A stretch of 64,000 bases of DNA from Paracoccus aeridis (lineage in GTDB: Bacteria; Pseudomonadota; Alphaproteobacteria; Rhodobacterales; Rhodobacteraceae), in the NCBI RefSeq assembly GCF_004923205.2, contig NZ_SELD02000010.1, positions 1 to 64,000 of the forward strand, written 5' to 3'. Positions 54,492 to 63,871 of the stretch are shown here, one piece after another. How positions within the stretch are numbered: the stretch's first letter is position 1; every line of letters begins with the position of its first letter. A program made the position numbers and the translations under genes. Under the pieces are notes generated by a model, which saw only the letters and a program-made list of their open reading frames with translations, did no database searches and had not been told where the DNA came from.

Positions 54492-56069
54492 ATGGCAAAG
54501 ATCGCCTTCATCCTGCTGACCCACAAGGATCCCAAGGGCCTGATCGCGCAGGCGCGCCGACTGACGGACACGGGCGACTACGTCTCGATCCACTTCGACG
54601 CGCGGGCGAGCGACGCCGACTTCGCGATGATCCGCGCGGCGCTGAAGGACAACCCCGGCGTCACCTTCGCCGCGCGCCGGCTGAAATGCGGCTGGGGCGA
54701 ATGGTCGCTGGTCGCCGCAAGCCTTCTGGCGGTGCGCGCCGCGGTCGAGGCGTTCCCGCGCGCCACCCACTTCTACATGCTGTCGGGCGACTGCATGCCG
54801 ATCAAGACGGCGGTCTACGCCCACGAGTTCCTCGATGACCGCGACGTCGACTACATCGAGAACTTCGACTTCTTCCACAGCGACTGGATCAAGACCGGCT
54901 TCAAGGAGGAACGGCTCCACTACCGCCACTGGTTCAACGAGCGCACCCGGCCCAAGCTCTTCTACGCCAGCTACGCGATCCAGAAGCGCCTTGGCCTGAC
55001 CCGCGAGGTGCCGGCCGACATCCAGGTCATGATCGGGTCGCAATGGTGGTGCCTGCGCCGCCAGACGATCGAGAAGGTGCTGGAGTTCTGCGACAAGCGC
55101 CCCGACGTGATCCGCTTCTTCTCGACGACGTGGATCCCGGACGAGACGTTCTTCCAGACCATCGTTCCCCACGTCGTCCCGAAGAACGAGATCCGGGCGC
55201 GCACCCTGACCTTCCTGATGTTCACCGACTACGGGATGCCGGTCACGTTCTACAACGACCACTACGACCTGCTGCTGGGGCAGGACTTCCTGTTCGCGCG
55301 CAAGATCAGCACCGACGCGATCGAGCTGCGCCAGCGTCTGGGCGCGCTCTGGCAGGCGGACCAGCGCGCGTTCTCGATCTCGAACGAGGCGGTGGGGCTG
55401 CACCGCTTCCTCACCCAGCGGGGCCGGATCGGCCGCCGCTTCGGCGAACGCTTCTGGGAGGTCGAGGGCAATCTCGGCCGGGGCCGCACGCTGCTGATGA
55501 TCGTCTGCAAGAAATGGCACGTCGCCAAGCGCCTGACCCGCGCCATGCGCGACCTGACCGACATCCCGGCGGTGGACTACCTGTTCAACGAACAGGAGGC
55601 CGCGCTTCCCGACATGGGCGGGGTGGAAAAGACGGTCGAGAAGCGCGAGCGCCATCGCAAGGCGCTGGTGCGCATCCTGTTCGACCAGTTCGGCAGCAGG
55701 AAGCTGGCCATCTGCCTTGATCCGGCGGCGCTGGGGCTGGTGCAGGACTTCGCCGACGACAAGGCCGAGGTCCGGGCGCTGCTCATCGAATCCGACTTCG
55801 ACGAGGACTACGTGCGTGGCCATATCGGGCGCACCGGGCTGGCCCGGTCGGACGCGGCGGAAAGCACGATAAGCCGGCTGGTGCCGTCGGTCCGCAACGC
55901 GCTGGAACACGAGGCCGAACGCATCCGCGACCTGGAACTGCAGTCCTTCCACACCATCGCGGCCGACCGACCCGCCGAAGACAACGCAGCCGCCCTGGCC
56001 CAGTTCATGGGGATCGACATGGACACGGCGCGGCGGCTGGCGCAGACCGAACACCTGTTCGCCGACTGA
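54492..56069 (+). CDS. GT14-family glycosyltransferase with DUF5928 domain
   Basis: 525 residues. N-terminal half is a core-2/I-branching beta-1,6-N-acetylglucosaminyltransferase-type domain (AFILLTHKDPKGLIAQARRL, HFYMLSGDCMPIKT, SQWWCLRRQTIEKVL, FSTTWIPDETFFQT). C-terminal half (about 290-525) is the DUF5928 region, found only in Alphaproteobacteria as I recall, with a helical segment. Donor and acceptor sugars not known. No signal or membrane segments; probably works at the cytoplasmic face. Divergent from the sulfotransferase with a 143-bp gap. Confidence 0.85.
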   Translation: MAKIAFILLTHKDPKGLIAQARRLTDTGDYVSIHFDARASDADFAMIRAALKDNPGVTFAARRLKCGWGEWSLVAASLLAVRAAVEAFPRATHFYMLSGDCMPIKTAVYAHEFLDDRDVDYIENFDFFHSDWIKTGFKEERLHYRHWFNERTRPKLFYASYAIQKRLGLTREVPADIQVMIGSQWWCLRRQTIEKVLEFCDKRPDVIRFFSTTWIPDETFFQTIVPHVVPKNEIRARTLTFLMFTDYGMPVTFYNDHYDLLLGQDFLFARKISTDAIELRQRLGALWQADQRAFSISNEAVGLHRFLTQRGRIGRRFGERFWEVEGNLGRGRTLLMIVCKKWHVAKRLTRAMRDLTDIPAVDYLFNEQEAALPDMGGVEKTVEKRERHRKALVRILFDQFGSRKLAICLDPAALGLVQDFADDKAEVRALLIESDFDEDYVRGHIGRTGLARSDAAESTISRLVPSVRNALEHEAERIRDLELQSFHTIAADRPAEDNAAALAQFMGIDMDTARRLAQTEHLFAD

Positions 56070-56092
56070 TCCTGCAACCGCCCGAGGAAGAA

Positions 56093-56479
56093 ATGCCCAT
56101 GCGCGCCGCCTATGACGACCAGAACATCTTCGCCCGAATCCTGCGCGGCGAGATCCCCAGCGACAGGGTCGCCGAGAACGACCACGCCATCGCGTTCCGC
56201 GACATCCGCCCGCAGGCCCAGGTCCACCTGCTGGTGATCCCGAAGGGGGCTTACGTCAGCTACGACGACTTCGCCGCCAACGCGTCCGACGCCGAGATCG
56301 TGGGCTTCAACCGGCTGGTGGCGCAGGTCGCCAGGGACCAGGGCCTTTCGCTTGCGGAAGGCGGCAAGGGGTTCCGGGCGATCACGAACTCGGGCGAGCA
56401 CGGCGTGCAGGAGGTCCCGCATTTCCACCTGCACCTGATGGGCGGGCACGACATGGGCCGGATGGTGTCGCCGCGCTGA
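56093..56479 (+). CDS. HIT-family protein (HinT-like)
   Basis: 128 residues. Histidine triad EVPHFHLHLMGG with catalytic His; N-terminal NIFARILRGEIPSDRV and DIRPQAQVHLLVIPK fit HinT-like purine nucleoside phosphoramidases. Cytoplasmic. ATG preceded by GAGGAAG. Confidence 0.93.
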   Translation: MPMRAAYDDQNIFARILRGEIPSDRVAENDHAIAFRDIRPQAQVHLLVIPKGAYVSYDDFAANASDAEIVGFNRLVAQVARDQGLSLAEGGKGFRAITNSGEHGVQEVPHFHLHLMGGHDMGRMVSPR

Positions 56480-56488
56480 CGGACGCCG

Positions 56489-57433
56489 TCAGCCGGTGAG
56501 CTGGCGGAACACGTCCTCGAGGTCCGGCTGCTCGGTCTGCAGGTCGAGCATCGGGACGCCCGCGGCGCGCAGGCGGTCGACGATCTGGTCGGCCTGCATC
56601 CGCGTCGGCGCGTAGCTCAGCGCCAGCATCCGGTCGGGGCGGCGCTGCGCGGTGACGCCGTCGGGCAGCGCTGGCAGGTCGCCCGCCCAGTCGCCGGGGT
56701 CGATCACCAGCGTCTTGCTGTCCGTCCGCCCCAGCAGCCGCGCGGTGCTGTCGTGCGCGACCACCTGCCCGTGGTTGATGATCGCGATCTCGTCGCACAT
56801 CTGCTGTGCTTCCTCGAGGTAATGCGTCGTCAGGATCACGGTCATGCCGCGTTCGTTCAGGCGGCGCACGTTCGTCCACAGCATCTCGCGCAGCGCGATG
56901 TCCACGCCCGCGGTCGGCTCATCCAGCACGAGGATCCGGGGCTTGTGGACCAGCGCCTTGGCCAGCAGAAGCCGCCGCTTCATCCCGCCCGACAGCTGCC
57001 GGGTATAGCTTTCCGCCTGCGCGGTCAGGCCCACGAGGTCGAGGATCTCGTCCGTCCACCGGTCGGCCTTCGGCACGCCGTAAAGCCCGGCCTGCACTTC
57101 CAGGCTGGCGCGGGGCGTGAAGAACGGGTCGATGTTCAGTTCCTGCGGCATCACCCCGATCGCGGCGCGCGACTGGCGCGGGTTCACGTCCTGGTCAAAG
57201 CCCCAGATCTCGACCTTGCCCGAGGTCTTGTTCACGAGCCCGGCCATGATGTTGATGGTCGTGGACTTTCCCGCACCGTTCGGCCCCAGCAGGCCGAAGA
57301 TCGACCCCGCCGGGATGGCGAGGTCGATCCCGTTGAGCGCGTGCTTGACGGGCGAGTTGCCGGCCGCGGCATAGGCCTTGCGCAGCGCGGTCAGGCGGAT
57401 CGCGTCGCGGGGCGGGCGGGATGTCTCGGGCAT
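56489..57433 (-). CDS. ABC transporter ATPase (ABC-2 exporter type)
   Basis: 314 residues. Walker [14 protein letters not shown], signature [15 protein letters not shown], Walker [14 protein letters not shown]-loop TTHYLEEA. The C-terminal extension (from about 225) is like that of YadG/CcmA-type exporters, whose permease is usually next door. No permease is adjacent here on either side, so its partner is outside the window or distant. ATG at 57433. Confidence 0.9.
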   Translation of the reverse strand: MPETSRPPRDAIRLTALRKAYAAAGNSPVKHALNGIDLAIPAGSIFGLLGPNGAGKSTTINIMAGLVNKTSGKVEIWGFDQDVNPRQSRAAIGVMPQELNIDPFFTPRASLEVQAGLYGVPKADRWTDEILDLVGLTAQAESYTRQLSGGMKRRLLLAKALVHKPRILVLDEPTAGVDIALREMLWTNVRRLNERGMTVILTTHYLEEAQQMCDEIAIINHGQVVAHDSTARLLGRTDSKTLVIDPGDWAGDLPALPDGVTAQRRPDRMLALSYAPTRMQADQIVDRLRAAGVPMLDLQTEQPDLEDVFRQLTG

Positions 57434-57536
57434 GGTGTTCCGTTCCGGGCGCGGGCTTGTGGGACCGTGCGCGATGGCTAGAATGGCTGCACCCTTAAAC
57501 CGGGCTCCGCCCGTCTGCACAAGAGAGCCGCCGCCG

Positions 57537-57782
57537 ATGCCGCACCCTAGCCCGACCCAGGAGTCGCTGTCCACCAACCAGGACCCGGCCGCCGAGCCGC
57601 TGCCCGCGCCGGTGACAGAGATGGTGACGTCCTGGCGCGTCAGCTGCGCGGGGGACGAGGCGTTCGGGCTGGGCCATCCGCTCGTCTGGCTCGCGATCTC
57701 GCCCGACGTCGGGTTCGTCGATTGCGGCTACTGCGACAAGCGGTTCGTGTTCGACCGCGCGAACGCCGGGCACGGGCACTGA
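57537..57782 (+). CDS. CHCC zinc-finger domain protein (NDUFS6-like)
   Basis: 81 residues. C-terminal zf-CHCC motif: Cys (RVSCAGDE), His (LGHPLVWL), and Cys-x2-Cys ([13 protein letters not shown]). Homologue of the zinc-binding accessory subunit of complex I (NDUFS6). N-terminal 30 residues are low complexity. Divergent from the ABC ATPase. Confidence 0.88.
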   Translation: MPHPSPTQESLSTNQDPAAEPLPAPVTEMVTSWRVSCAGDEAFGLGHPLVWLAISPDVGFVDCGYCDKRFVFDRANAGHGH

Positions 57783-57813
57783 CGTCCGCTTTCGACCGGG
57801 GCAGGCGCCCCGG

Positions 57814-58866
57814 TCAGTGGCGATGGCCGGTCATTCCGTAGTGCGGGTGGGCGTCATGGTCGTGGGCGTCATGGTCGTGACCGTGCGCGTGGCCCGCGTC
57901 CAGCGCCCCGCCCGGCCCGGCGCAGGACGGATCGGCGCAGCCGGTGTTCGGCGTCTCGATCTCGACCGTCGAGTGGGCGATGTCGAACCGCTCGGCAAGC
58001 CGCGCCTTGATGCGGTGGCGGATCGGGTGCGGATCGTCCCCGTCCGCGACGACGAGGTGCAGTTCGGCCGACATCCGCCGCTCGTCGATCTGCCAGACAT
58101 GCAGGTGGTGCACGCCCACGACGCCCGGCTGCGCCGCAAGGTCGGCGCGGATCGCGTCGGTGTCCACGCTTGCGGGCGCGCCCAGCATCAGCATCCGCAG
58201 GACCGGCCCCATGTCGCCCCGGACGTGCCACAGGATCACGACCGAGATCGCGATCGTCAGCACCGGGTCGGCGATGCGCCAGCCGAACGCCCAGATCAGC
58301 GCCCCGCCGATCAGCACCGCGACCGAGACCCCGGCGTCGGCGAGGTTGTGCAGGAACGCCGCGCGGATGTTCACGCTTTCCTTCGCAAGCCGCATCGTCA
58401 GCCATGCGGTGCCAAGATCGACCACCAGCGCAAAGGCCGCGAGCGCCATGACCAGCCCGCCCTCGACCTGCGGCGGGTCCAGCAGGCGGCCGAACGCCTC
58501 GACCATCAGCCACAGCGACACGGCGATCAGCGCGATGTAGTTGACGAACGCGGCAAGGATTTCCGTCCGGCTCCACCCGAAGCTCCATTCCGGCGTGGCC
58601 GGGCGCCGCGCGAGACGGCGGGCGCCGAACGCCAGCACCAGCGCCATCGCGTCGCTGAGGTTGTGGACGCCGTCCGCGACCAGCGCGACCGATCCGGCGA
58701 CCGAGCCGCCCACGATCTGCGCCGCCGTCAGCGCGAGGTTGATCGCGACCGCCCACAACAGCGCGCGGTCGCCAAGGCCCGCGCCGTGGGAAGGGCCGTG
58801 GGAATGGCCATGCGGGTGCCCGTCGGGATGGCCGCCGGCACCGCCGTGGGCGTGATGGCTTCCCAT
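57814..58866 (-). CDS. Cation diffusion facilitator (zinc/cobalt efflux)
   Basis: 350 residues. His-rich N-terminus (HPDGHPHGHSHGPSHG) and C-terminus (HAHGHDHDAHDHDAH), six membrane helices, and metal-site motifs VADGVHNLSDAM (helix II) and LHNLADAGVSVA (helix V) with the His-x3-Asp pattern of ZnT/CzcD-like antiporters. A C-terminal cytoplasmic domain (about 220-310) is complete. ATG overlaps the polA stop by 3 bp. Confidence 0.92.
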   Translation of the reverse strand: MGSHHAHGGAGGHPDGHPHGHSHGPSHGAGLGDRALLWAVAINLALTAAQIVGGSVAGSVALVADGVHNLSDAMALVLAFGARRLARRPATPEWSFGWSRTEILAAFVNYIALIAVSLWLMVEAFGRLLDPPQVEGGLVMALAAFALVVDLGTAWLTMRLAKESVNIRAAFLHNLADAGVSVAVLIGGALIWAFGWRIADPVLTIAISVVILWHVRGDMGPVLRMLMLGAPASVDTDAIRADLAAQPGVVGVHHLHVWQIDERRMSAELHLVVADGDDPHPIRHRIKARLAERFDIAHSTVEIETPNTGCADPSCAGPGGALDAGHAHGHDHDAHDHDAHPHYGMTGHRH

Positions 58867-61724
58867 CAGTGCGCCTGGGCCCAGTTGCTCCCCTGGCCCG
58901 CGTCGACCACCAGCGGCACCGACAGGCTTACGGCGGGGGCGGCCGCACCTTCCATCACCTCGCGGGCGCGGGCGATCAGGTCGTCCACGGCGCCCTCGTC
59001 GGCCTCGAACACCAGTTCGTCGTGGACCTGCAACAGCATCTTCGCGGGCAGCCCCTCGATCGCGGCGTCCATGCGGATCATCGCGCGGCGGATGATGTCG
59101 GCGGCCGTCCCCTGGATCGGCGCGTTGATCGCCGCGCGCTTCGCGCCGCCCGCCGCGGGGCCGGTCTGGTTGATGCCGGGCGTGTTGATGCGGCGGCCGA
59201 ACAGGGTGCGCACGAACCCGTCGCGCTTGGCGTTGCGGACCGTGTCGTCCATGTAGGCGCGGATTTCGGGAAAACGCTTGAAGTAGGTGTCGATGAATTC
59301 CTGCGCCTCGGCCCGCGGGATCCGCAGGTTCCGGGCAAGGCCGAAGCCCGAGATGCCGTAGATCACGCCGAAGTTGATCGCCTTGGCCTGCCGCCGGATC
59401 ATCGGGTCCATGCCTTCGACGGGCACCCCGAACATCTGGCTCGCGGTCATCGCATGGATGTCGATGTTGTCGCGGAAGGCCTGCTTCAGCGCCGGGATGT
59501 CGGCCGTGTGGGCGAGGATCCTGAGCTCGATCTGCGAATAGTCGAGCGACACGATCTTCCGCCCCGGCGCGGCGATGAACGCCTCGCGGATGCGGCGGCC
59601 TTCCTCGGTCCGGACGGGGATGTTCTGCAGGTTCGGGTCGGTCGAGGCGAGGCGGCCGGTGCTCGCCCCGGCGATCGAGTAGCTGGTGTGGACGCGGCCC
59701 GTTTCCGGGTTGACGTAGGTCGGCAGCGCGTCGGTGTAGGTCGATTTCAGCTTCGACATCGCCCGCCAGTCGAGGATCCTGGCGGGCAGCTCGTGCCCCT
59801 CGGCGGCCAGGTCCTCCAGCACGTCGACGGCGGTGGACAGCGCCCCCGACTTGCCCGACCGGCCCGCGGTCATCCCCATCTGCCGGAACAGGATCTCGCC
59901 CAGCTGCTTGGGCGAGCCCAGGTTGAACTTGCCCCCCGCAAGCCCGTAGGCCTCGTCCTCGATCTGCGCCATTTTCTGCGCGAAGGCGCCCGACATCGCC
60001 CGCAGATGCGCGGGGTCGATCAGGACGCCCGCCATCTCCATCCCCGCGAGCACCGGGATCATCGGGCGTTCCAGCGTCTCGTAGACTGTCGTCACGGCCG
60101 CCGCGGGCAGTTGCGGGCGGAAGATGCGCCACAACCGCAGCGTGATCTCCGCGTCCTCGCCAGCGTAGGCCGTGGCCTTGTCGATCGGCACCTGCGCGAA
60201 GGTTTTCTGGCTCCGCCCCGTGCCGATCAGGTCCTTGATCGGCTGGCAGCGGTGGCCGACGTAACGCTCGGCCAGCTCGTCCATGCCGTGGTTGTGCAGC
60301 GCCGCGTTCAGCGCGTAGCTCATCAGCATGGTATCCTCGACCGGCGCGACCGCGATGCCGTGGCGGGCGAGCAGCTTCCAGTCGTACTTGGCGTTGTGCA
60401 GGATCTTGAGGATCGCGGGATCCTCGAGCAGCGGCTTCAGCATCGCCAGCGCCTCGTCCATGTCCATCTGCCCCGCGGCGCGGGCACCGCCGCCGAACAG
60501 GTCCGCTTCCCCGGCGACATGGCCCAAGGGAATGTAGGCCGCCATCCCGATGTCCGGGCAGATCGAGATCCCGACCAGTTCCGCCTGCATCTCGTCGAGG
60601 CTCGTCGTCTCGGTATCCAGCGCGACCGACCCCTGCTGGCGGATCGCGTCGACCCAGGTCCGCAGCGTCGCCGCGTCGCGGATGGTGACGTAGGCGGCGC
60701 AGTCCACCGGCGGAAACTCGGGCGCGGCGGGGGCGTCGGCCACCGGGGCAGGGGGCACGACCTCGGGCAGGGGGGCCTTGAAGCGTTCGGCCACCCGGCT
60801 GGTGAGCGTGCGGAACTCCATCAGGTTCAGGAAGTCGATCAGCGTCGGCGCGTCGGGGCGGCGGACCTCGAGGCTGCCCAGCGTGAAGTCCAGCGCCATG
60901 TCGCAGTCGAGCTTGACCAGCCGCTTCGAGATGCGGATCTGCTCGGCATGGTCGATCAGCGTCTGGCGGCGCTTGGGCTGCCTGATCTCGCTTGCGCGGT
61001 CCAGAAGCGTTTCCAGGTCGCCGTATTCCTGGATCAGCTGGGCCGCGGTCTTGATCCCGATGCCCGGCGCGCCGGGGACGTTGTCGATCGGGTCGCCGGC
61101 AAGGGCCTGCACGTCCACGACGCGCTCGGGGTAGACGCCGAACTTCTCGAACACCTCGTCGCGGCCGATCGCCTTGTTCTTGATCGGGTCCAGCATCTCG
61201 ACCCCGTCGCCCACGAGCTGCATCAGGTCCTTGTCCGAGCTGATGATCGTGACGCGCCCGCCCGCATCGCGCGCCTGGCAGGACAGGGCGGCGATGATGT
61301 CGTCGGCCTCGAACCCCTCGATCTCGATGCAGGGCAGGTTGAAGGCGCGGGTCGCGTCGCGGGTCAGCGGGAACTGCGGCTTCAGCTCCTCGGGCAGGTC
61401 GGGGCGGTTGCCCTTGTAGTCGCCGTAGATGTCGTTGCGGAAGGTGCGGGCGGAGTGGTCGAAGATGACCGCGGCATGGGTCGGCGCCTCGGTCCCGCGC
61501 GCCTCCTCGATGTATTTCCACAGCATGTTGCAGAACCCCGCGACCGCGCCGATCGGCAGGCCGTCGGACTTGCGGGTCAGCGGCGGAAGCGCGTGGTAGG
61601 CGCGGAAGATGAAGGCCGAGCCGTCGATCAGGTGCAGATGACTACCCTTGCCGAAGGCGCCCGCTTCGTCGTCGGCCGCGCGGCCCGCGTTGCTGCTGCT
61701 GCCCGAGGCGGTGTCGCTGGTCAT
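58866..61724 (-). CDS. polA: DNA polymerase I
   Basis: 952 residues. Three domains. 5'-nuclease (about 30-310: LIDGSAFIFRAYHALPPL, IEGFEADDIIAAL), 3'-5' exonuclease intact with VALDTETTSLDEM (acidic pair), and the family A polymerase (SLDYSQIELRILAH, RRQAKAINFGVIYGISGFGL, LLQVHDELVFE). Fills gaps in repair and removes RNA primers. ATG at 61724 preceded by AGGGGA; the frame is open 150 codons further upstream, through the terminator and minisatellite, without family similarity. Confidence 0.95.
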   Translation of the reverse strand: MTSDTASGSSSNAGRAADDEAGAFGKGSHLHLIDGSAFIFRAYHALPPLTRKSDGLPIGAVAGFCNMLWKYIEEARGTEAPTHAAVIFDHSARTFRNDIYGDYKGNRPDLPEELKPQFPLTRDATRAFNLPCIEIEGFEADDIIAALSCQARDAGGRVTIISSDKDLMQLVGDGVEMLDPIKNKAIGRDEVFEKFGVYPERVVDVQALAGDPIDNVPGAPGIGIKTAAQLIQEYGDLETLLDRASEIRQPKRRQTLIDHAEQIRISKRLVKLDCDMALDFTLGSLEVRRPDAPTLIDFLNLMEFRTLTSRVAERFKAPLPEVVPPAPVADAPAAPEFPPVDCAAYVTIRDAATLRTWVDAIRQQGSVALDTETTSLDEMQAELVGISICPDIGMAAYIPLGHVAGEADLFGGGARAAGQMDMDEALAMLKPLLEDPAILKILHNAKYDWKLLARHGIAVAPVEDTMLMSYALNAALHNHGMDELAERYVGHRCQPIKDLIGTGRSQKTFAQVPIDKATAYAGEDAEITLRLWRIFRPQLPAAAVTTVYETLERPMIPVLAGMEMAGVLIDPAHLRAMSGAFAQKMAQIEDEAYGLAGGKFNLGSPKQLGEILFRQMGMTAGRSGKSGALSTAVDVLEDLAAEGHELPARILDWRAMSKLKSTYTDALPTYVNPETGRVHTSYSIAGASTGRLASTDPNLQNIPVRTEEGRRIREAFIAAPGRKIVSLDYSQIELRILAHTADIPALKQAFRDNIDIHAMTASQMFGVPVEGMDPMIRRQAKAINFGVIYGISGFGLARNLRIPRAEAQEFIDTYFKRFPEIRAYMDDTVRNAKRDGFVRTLFGRRINTPGINQTGPAAGGAKRAAINAPIQGTAADIIRRAMIRMDAAIEGLPAKMLLQVHDELVFEADEGAVDDLIARAREVMEGAAAPAVSLSVPLVVDAGQGSNWAQAH

Positions 61725-62027
61725 GCCGGTCGTCCCCTGCGTCTGCGTCGCCGCCCGTCGCTGCCGTCCCCGACTGCTGCTGGCAGTCGCGCGCGGGGCG
61801 CGGGCGGCGCCTGTTCGTGGCGCCCGTTCTGCCACGCCGGGGCGACGCGCGCAAACGGCCCGGGATGCGGGGATCGGGGATCCGGCGTCCGCTTCGAAGG
61901 GGCGCCTTGCCGGGCGGATCGCAGGCGGCGGTCGGTCACGTGCCCGCCCTGCGGAATCGAGGCGGGAATCGGAAAAGGCGCGGCCCTGCGGCCACGCCTT
62001 TTCGGTCATTCGTCGGTCTCCGGGCGC
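61725..62027. other. polA leader / downstream region of the carboxypeptidase
   Basis: About 300 bp, no gene. Contains the hairpin terminator at 61973-62002. The polA promoter should lie here but no clear -10/-35 stands out. Confidence 0.5.
61973..62002 (-). terminator. Terminator downstream of the carboxypeptidase gene
   Basis: AAAAGGCGCGGCC-CTGC-GGCCACGCCTTTT: 13-bp stem with one mismatch, symmetric A and T runs, so it could work from both strands; lies 124 bp after the minus-strand stop at 62126. Confidence 0.8.
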
Positions 62028-62117
62028 CTCGTCCTGCCGGGCTCCGCCTCGCTCGGCCTCGTCTTGCCCGGCCTCGTCCTGCCCGACTCCGCCTTGCCCG
62101 GTTCCGTGTTGCCCCGC
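62028..62117. repeat. 15-bp tandem repeat (6 units)
   Basis: Six head-to-tail units of 15 bp, aligned as CTCGTCCTGCCGGGC, TCCGCCTCGCTCGGC, CTCGTCTTGCCCGGC, CTCGTCCTGCCCGAC, TCCGCCTTGCCCGGT, TCCGTGTTGCCCCGC. Starts 8 bp past the carboxypeptidase stop codon. In minus-strand frames it would encode GQDEA-type pentapeptides, but no gene uses it. Confidence 0.85.
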
Positions 62118-62125
62118 CTCGGCCG

Positions 62126-63871
62126 TTACGGCCGCACGGAGCATTCCTGGCGGCGCGCGTTCAGCTTGCCGCACACCAGTTCGGCCGCCGTCTTGCTGAG
62201 GCCGACGAAATGCGCCTCGAAGCCGCGCTTGGTGTCGGCGATGCCGCGGGTGGCGTTGTCGAGCGCGGCGCTTTCCTGCAGCGCGGTCTTCAGCAGCCGC
62301 TGTTCCGCCTCGCTGCGCGACTTGTAGTGGCCGAGCGACACCCCGTACTTGCCCTTGCCCGACCCTGCGCGCGACACGACCTCCAGTTTCGCGGGGGCGT
62401 CCTCGGGCGCCTCCATCGCGGCGAGGATGATGGTGTCGGACCGGCGCGCGGGCTTCTGCGACCGGCTCAGCGCGATGCTGTCGTCGCTGCTGTCGCCTTC
62501 CTCGACGACTTCGCCGTCCTCGATCACCGGCGCCTCGGCGCTGGCGACGTGGATCGTCGCCGCCGTGGCCGGCGCCGCGTCGGCGCGCTTGCGGGCCCGG
62601 GGCGGACGCGCGGAATCGGCAAGGCCGGAGGTCGAGGCGGCCGCAGCGGGCGGCGGCGCGTCCGCGCGGGCTTCCGCCCCGGCGTCCACCTCGTCGCGGG
62701 CGAGCGCGATGGCGACGGCATCGTCGGTCGAGCCCGCCCTGGCCTTGGCGACGGCGGTGCCGCCGCGGCTGCCGCGCGGCTTCGGACGCTCGCTCGCCGT
62801 CAGGCCGAAGGCGCTGGTGTCGGGCGATTTCGCCCTCGCCACGACGCCGCTCGCGGGAGCGCCTGCCGCCACGACGCGCGCGGCCGGGGCGCCGGCTGCG
62901 GCGACCGCCGCCTGCGGGACGGTGCTGGCGCGCGCCGCGGGGCGGACGCCCACCGGGATCGCGACCGGCGCGACCGGCTTGACGTCTGCCCGCGCCACCT
63001 GGACGACGCGCTTCTTCTCAACGGTCAGGACGGGACCGGCGGGCCGTATCTCCCGCACCTGTGAAGGAACGGCGCCGAAGCCCGTATCCAGCAGCTGCGC
63101 CATCGTCGCGTTCCGCATCGCGGTCGAGGTTCCGCCCAGCACGGTCGCGATGATGCGCTTGTTGCCGCGCTGCGCCGAGGCGGTCAGGTTGAAGCCGGCG
63201 GCGCGGGTGTAGCCCGTCTTGATCCCGTCCGCGCCCTGGTAGCTGTCGAGGAAGCGGCGGTTCGTGCTGGACACCGTGGCGATCCCCGCATCCGCCGTGC
63301 GGCGCGAGAAGATGTTGTAGTACTGCGGGAAGTCGTAGAACAGCCGCCGCCCGAGCGTGGTCAGGTCGCGGGCGGAGCTGTAGTGGCCTTCGACCGTCAG
63401 CCCGTTGGCATTGCGGAACGTCGTGTTCCGCATCCCCAAAGCGCGCGCCGTCGCGGTCATCTGCGCCGCGAACTTTGCCTCGGACCCGCCGAGACCCTCG
63501 CCGATCGCGGTCGCGGCGTCGTTGGCGGACTTCACGGCGGCGGCGCGGATCAGGTAGCGCAGCTCGATCTTCTGGCCGGGGCGCAGGCCGACGCGCGAGG
63601 GCGGCTGGGCCGCCGCGTGCGACGACACCGTGACCTTGGAGTCCAGCCGGACCTTGCCCTGCTCGATGGCGGCGAACGCCATGTACAGGGTCATCATCTT
63701 GGTCAGCGACGCGGGGTGCAGCCGGGCATCCGCGTTCTTGCTGTAGATTTCCTTGCCGGTCCGCGCATCCATCACGAAAGCCGCGAATGGGGCCGCGCCG
63801 GCGGCATGGGGGGCAACGGCGCCAAACAGCGCGATGCACCCCAACAGAAGGGTCTGGATAAACTGCTTCAC
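62126..63871 (-). CDS. D-alanyl-D-alanine carboxypeptidase with SPOR domain
   Basis: 581 residues, starting GTG 63871 (AGGAAG about 10 bases upstream). Signal peptide (about 1-27). Peptidase S11 domain (about 28-260) with SxxK in HPASLTKMMTLY, SxN in VKSANDAATAIG and KTG in GADGIKTGYTRAAG; it trims stem peptides. A 200-residue Ala/Pro/Arg-rich linker follows, then a C-terminal SPOR domain (GKGKYGVSLGHYKSRSEAEQRL ... ARRQECSVRP) that binds denuded septal glycan. Confidence 0.93.
   Translation of the reverse strand: MKQFIQTLLLGCIALFGAVAPHAAGAAPFAAFVMDARTGKEIYSKNADARLHPASLTKMMTLYMAFAAIEQGKVRLDSKVTVSSHAAAQPPSRVGLRPGQKIELRYLIRAAAVKSANDAATAIGEGLGGSEAKFAAQMTATARALGMRNTTFRNANGLTVEGHYSSARDLTTLGRRLFYDFPQYYNIFSRRTADAGIATVSSTNRRFLDSYQGADGIKTGYTRAAGFNLTASAQRGNKRIIATVLGGTSTAMRNATMAQLLDTGFGAVPSQVREIRPAGPVLTVEKKRVVQVARADVKPVAPVAIPVGVRPAARASTVPQAAVAAAGAPAARVVAAGAPASGVVARAKSPDTSAFGLTASERPKPRGSRGGTAVAKARAGSTDDAVAIALARDEVDAGAEARADAPPPAAAASTSGLADSARPPRARKRADAAPATAATIHVASAEAPVIEDGEVVEEGDSSDDSIALSRSQKPARRSDTIILAAMEAPEDAPAKLEVVSRAGSGKGKYGVSLGHYKSRSEAEQRLLKTALQESAALDNATRGIADTKRGFEAHFVGLSKTAAELVCGKLNARRQECSVRP

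Noticed and set aside
62028..62117. 15-bp repeats as a CRISPR array
   Set aside because: Units are contiguous without spacers and too short, and no cas genes occur.
58869..62327. 1152-codon plus-strand frame antisense to polA
   Set aside because: Arg/His/Gln-rich, no family similarity, mirrors the polA codon bias on the other strand.
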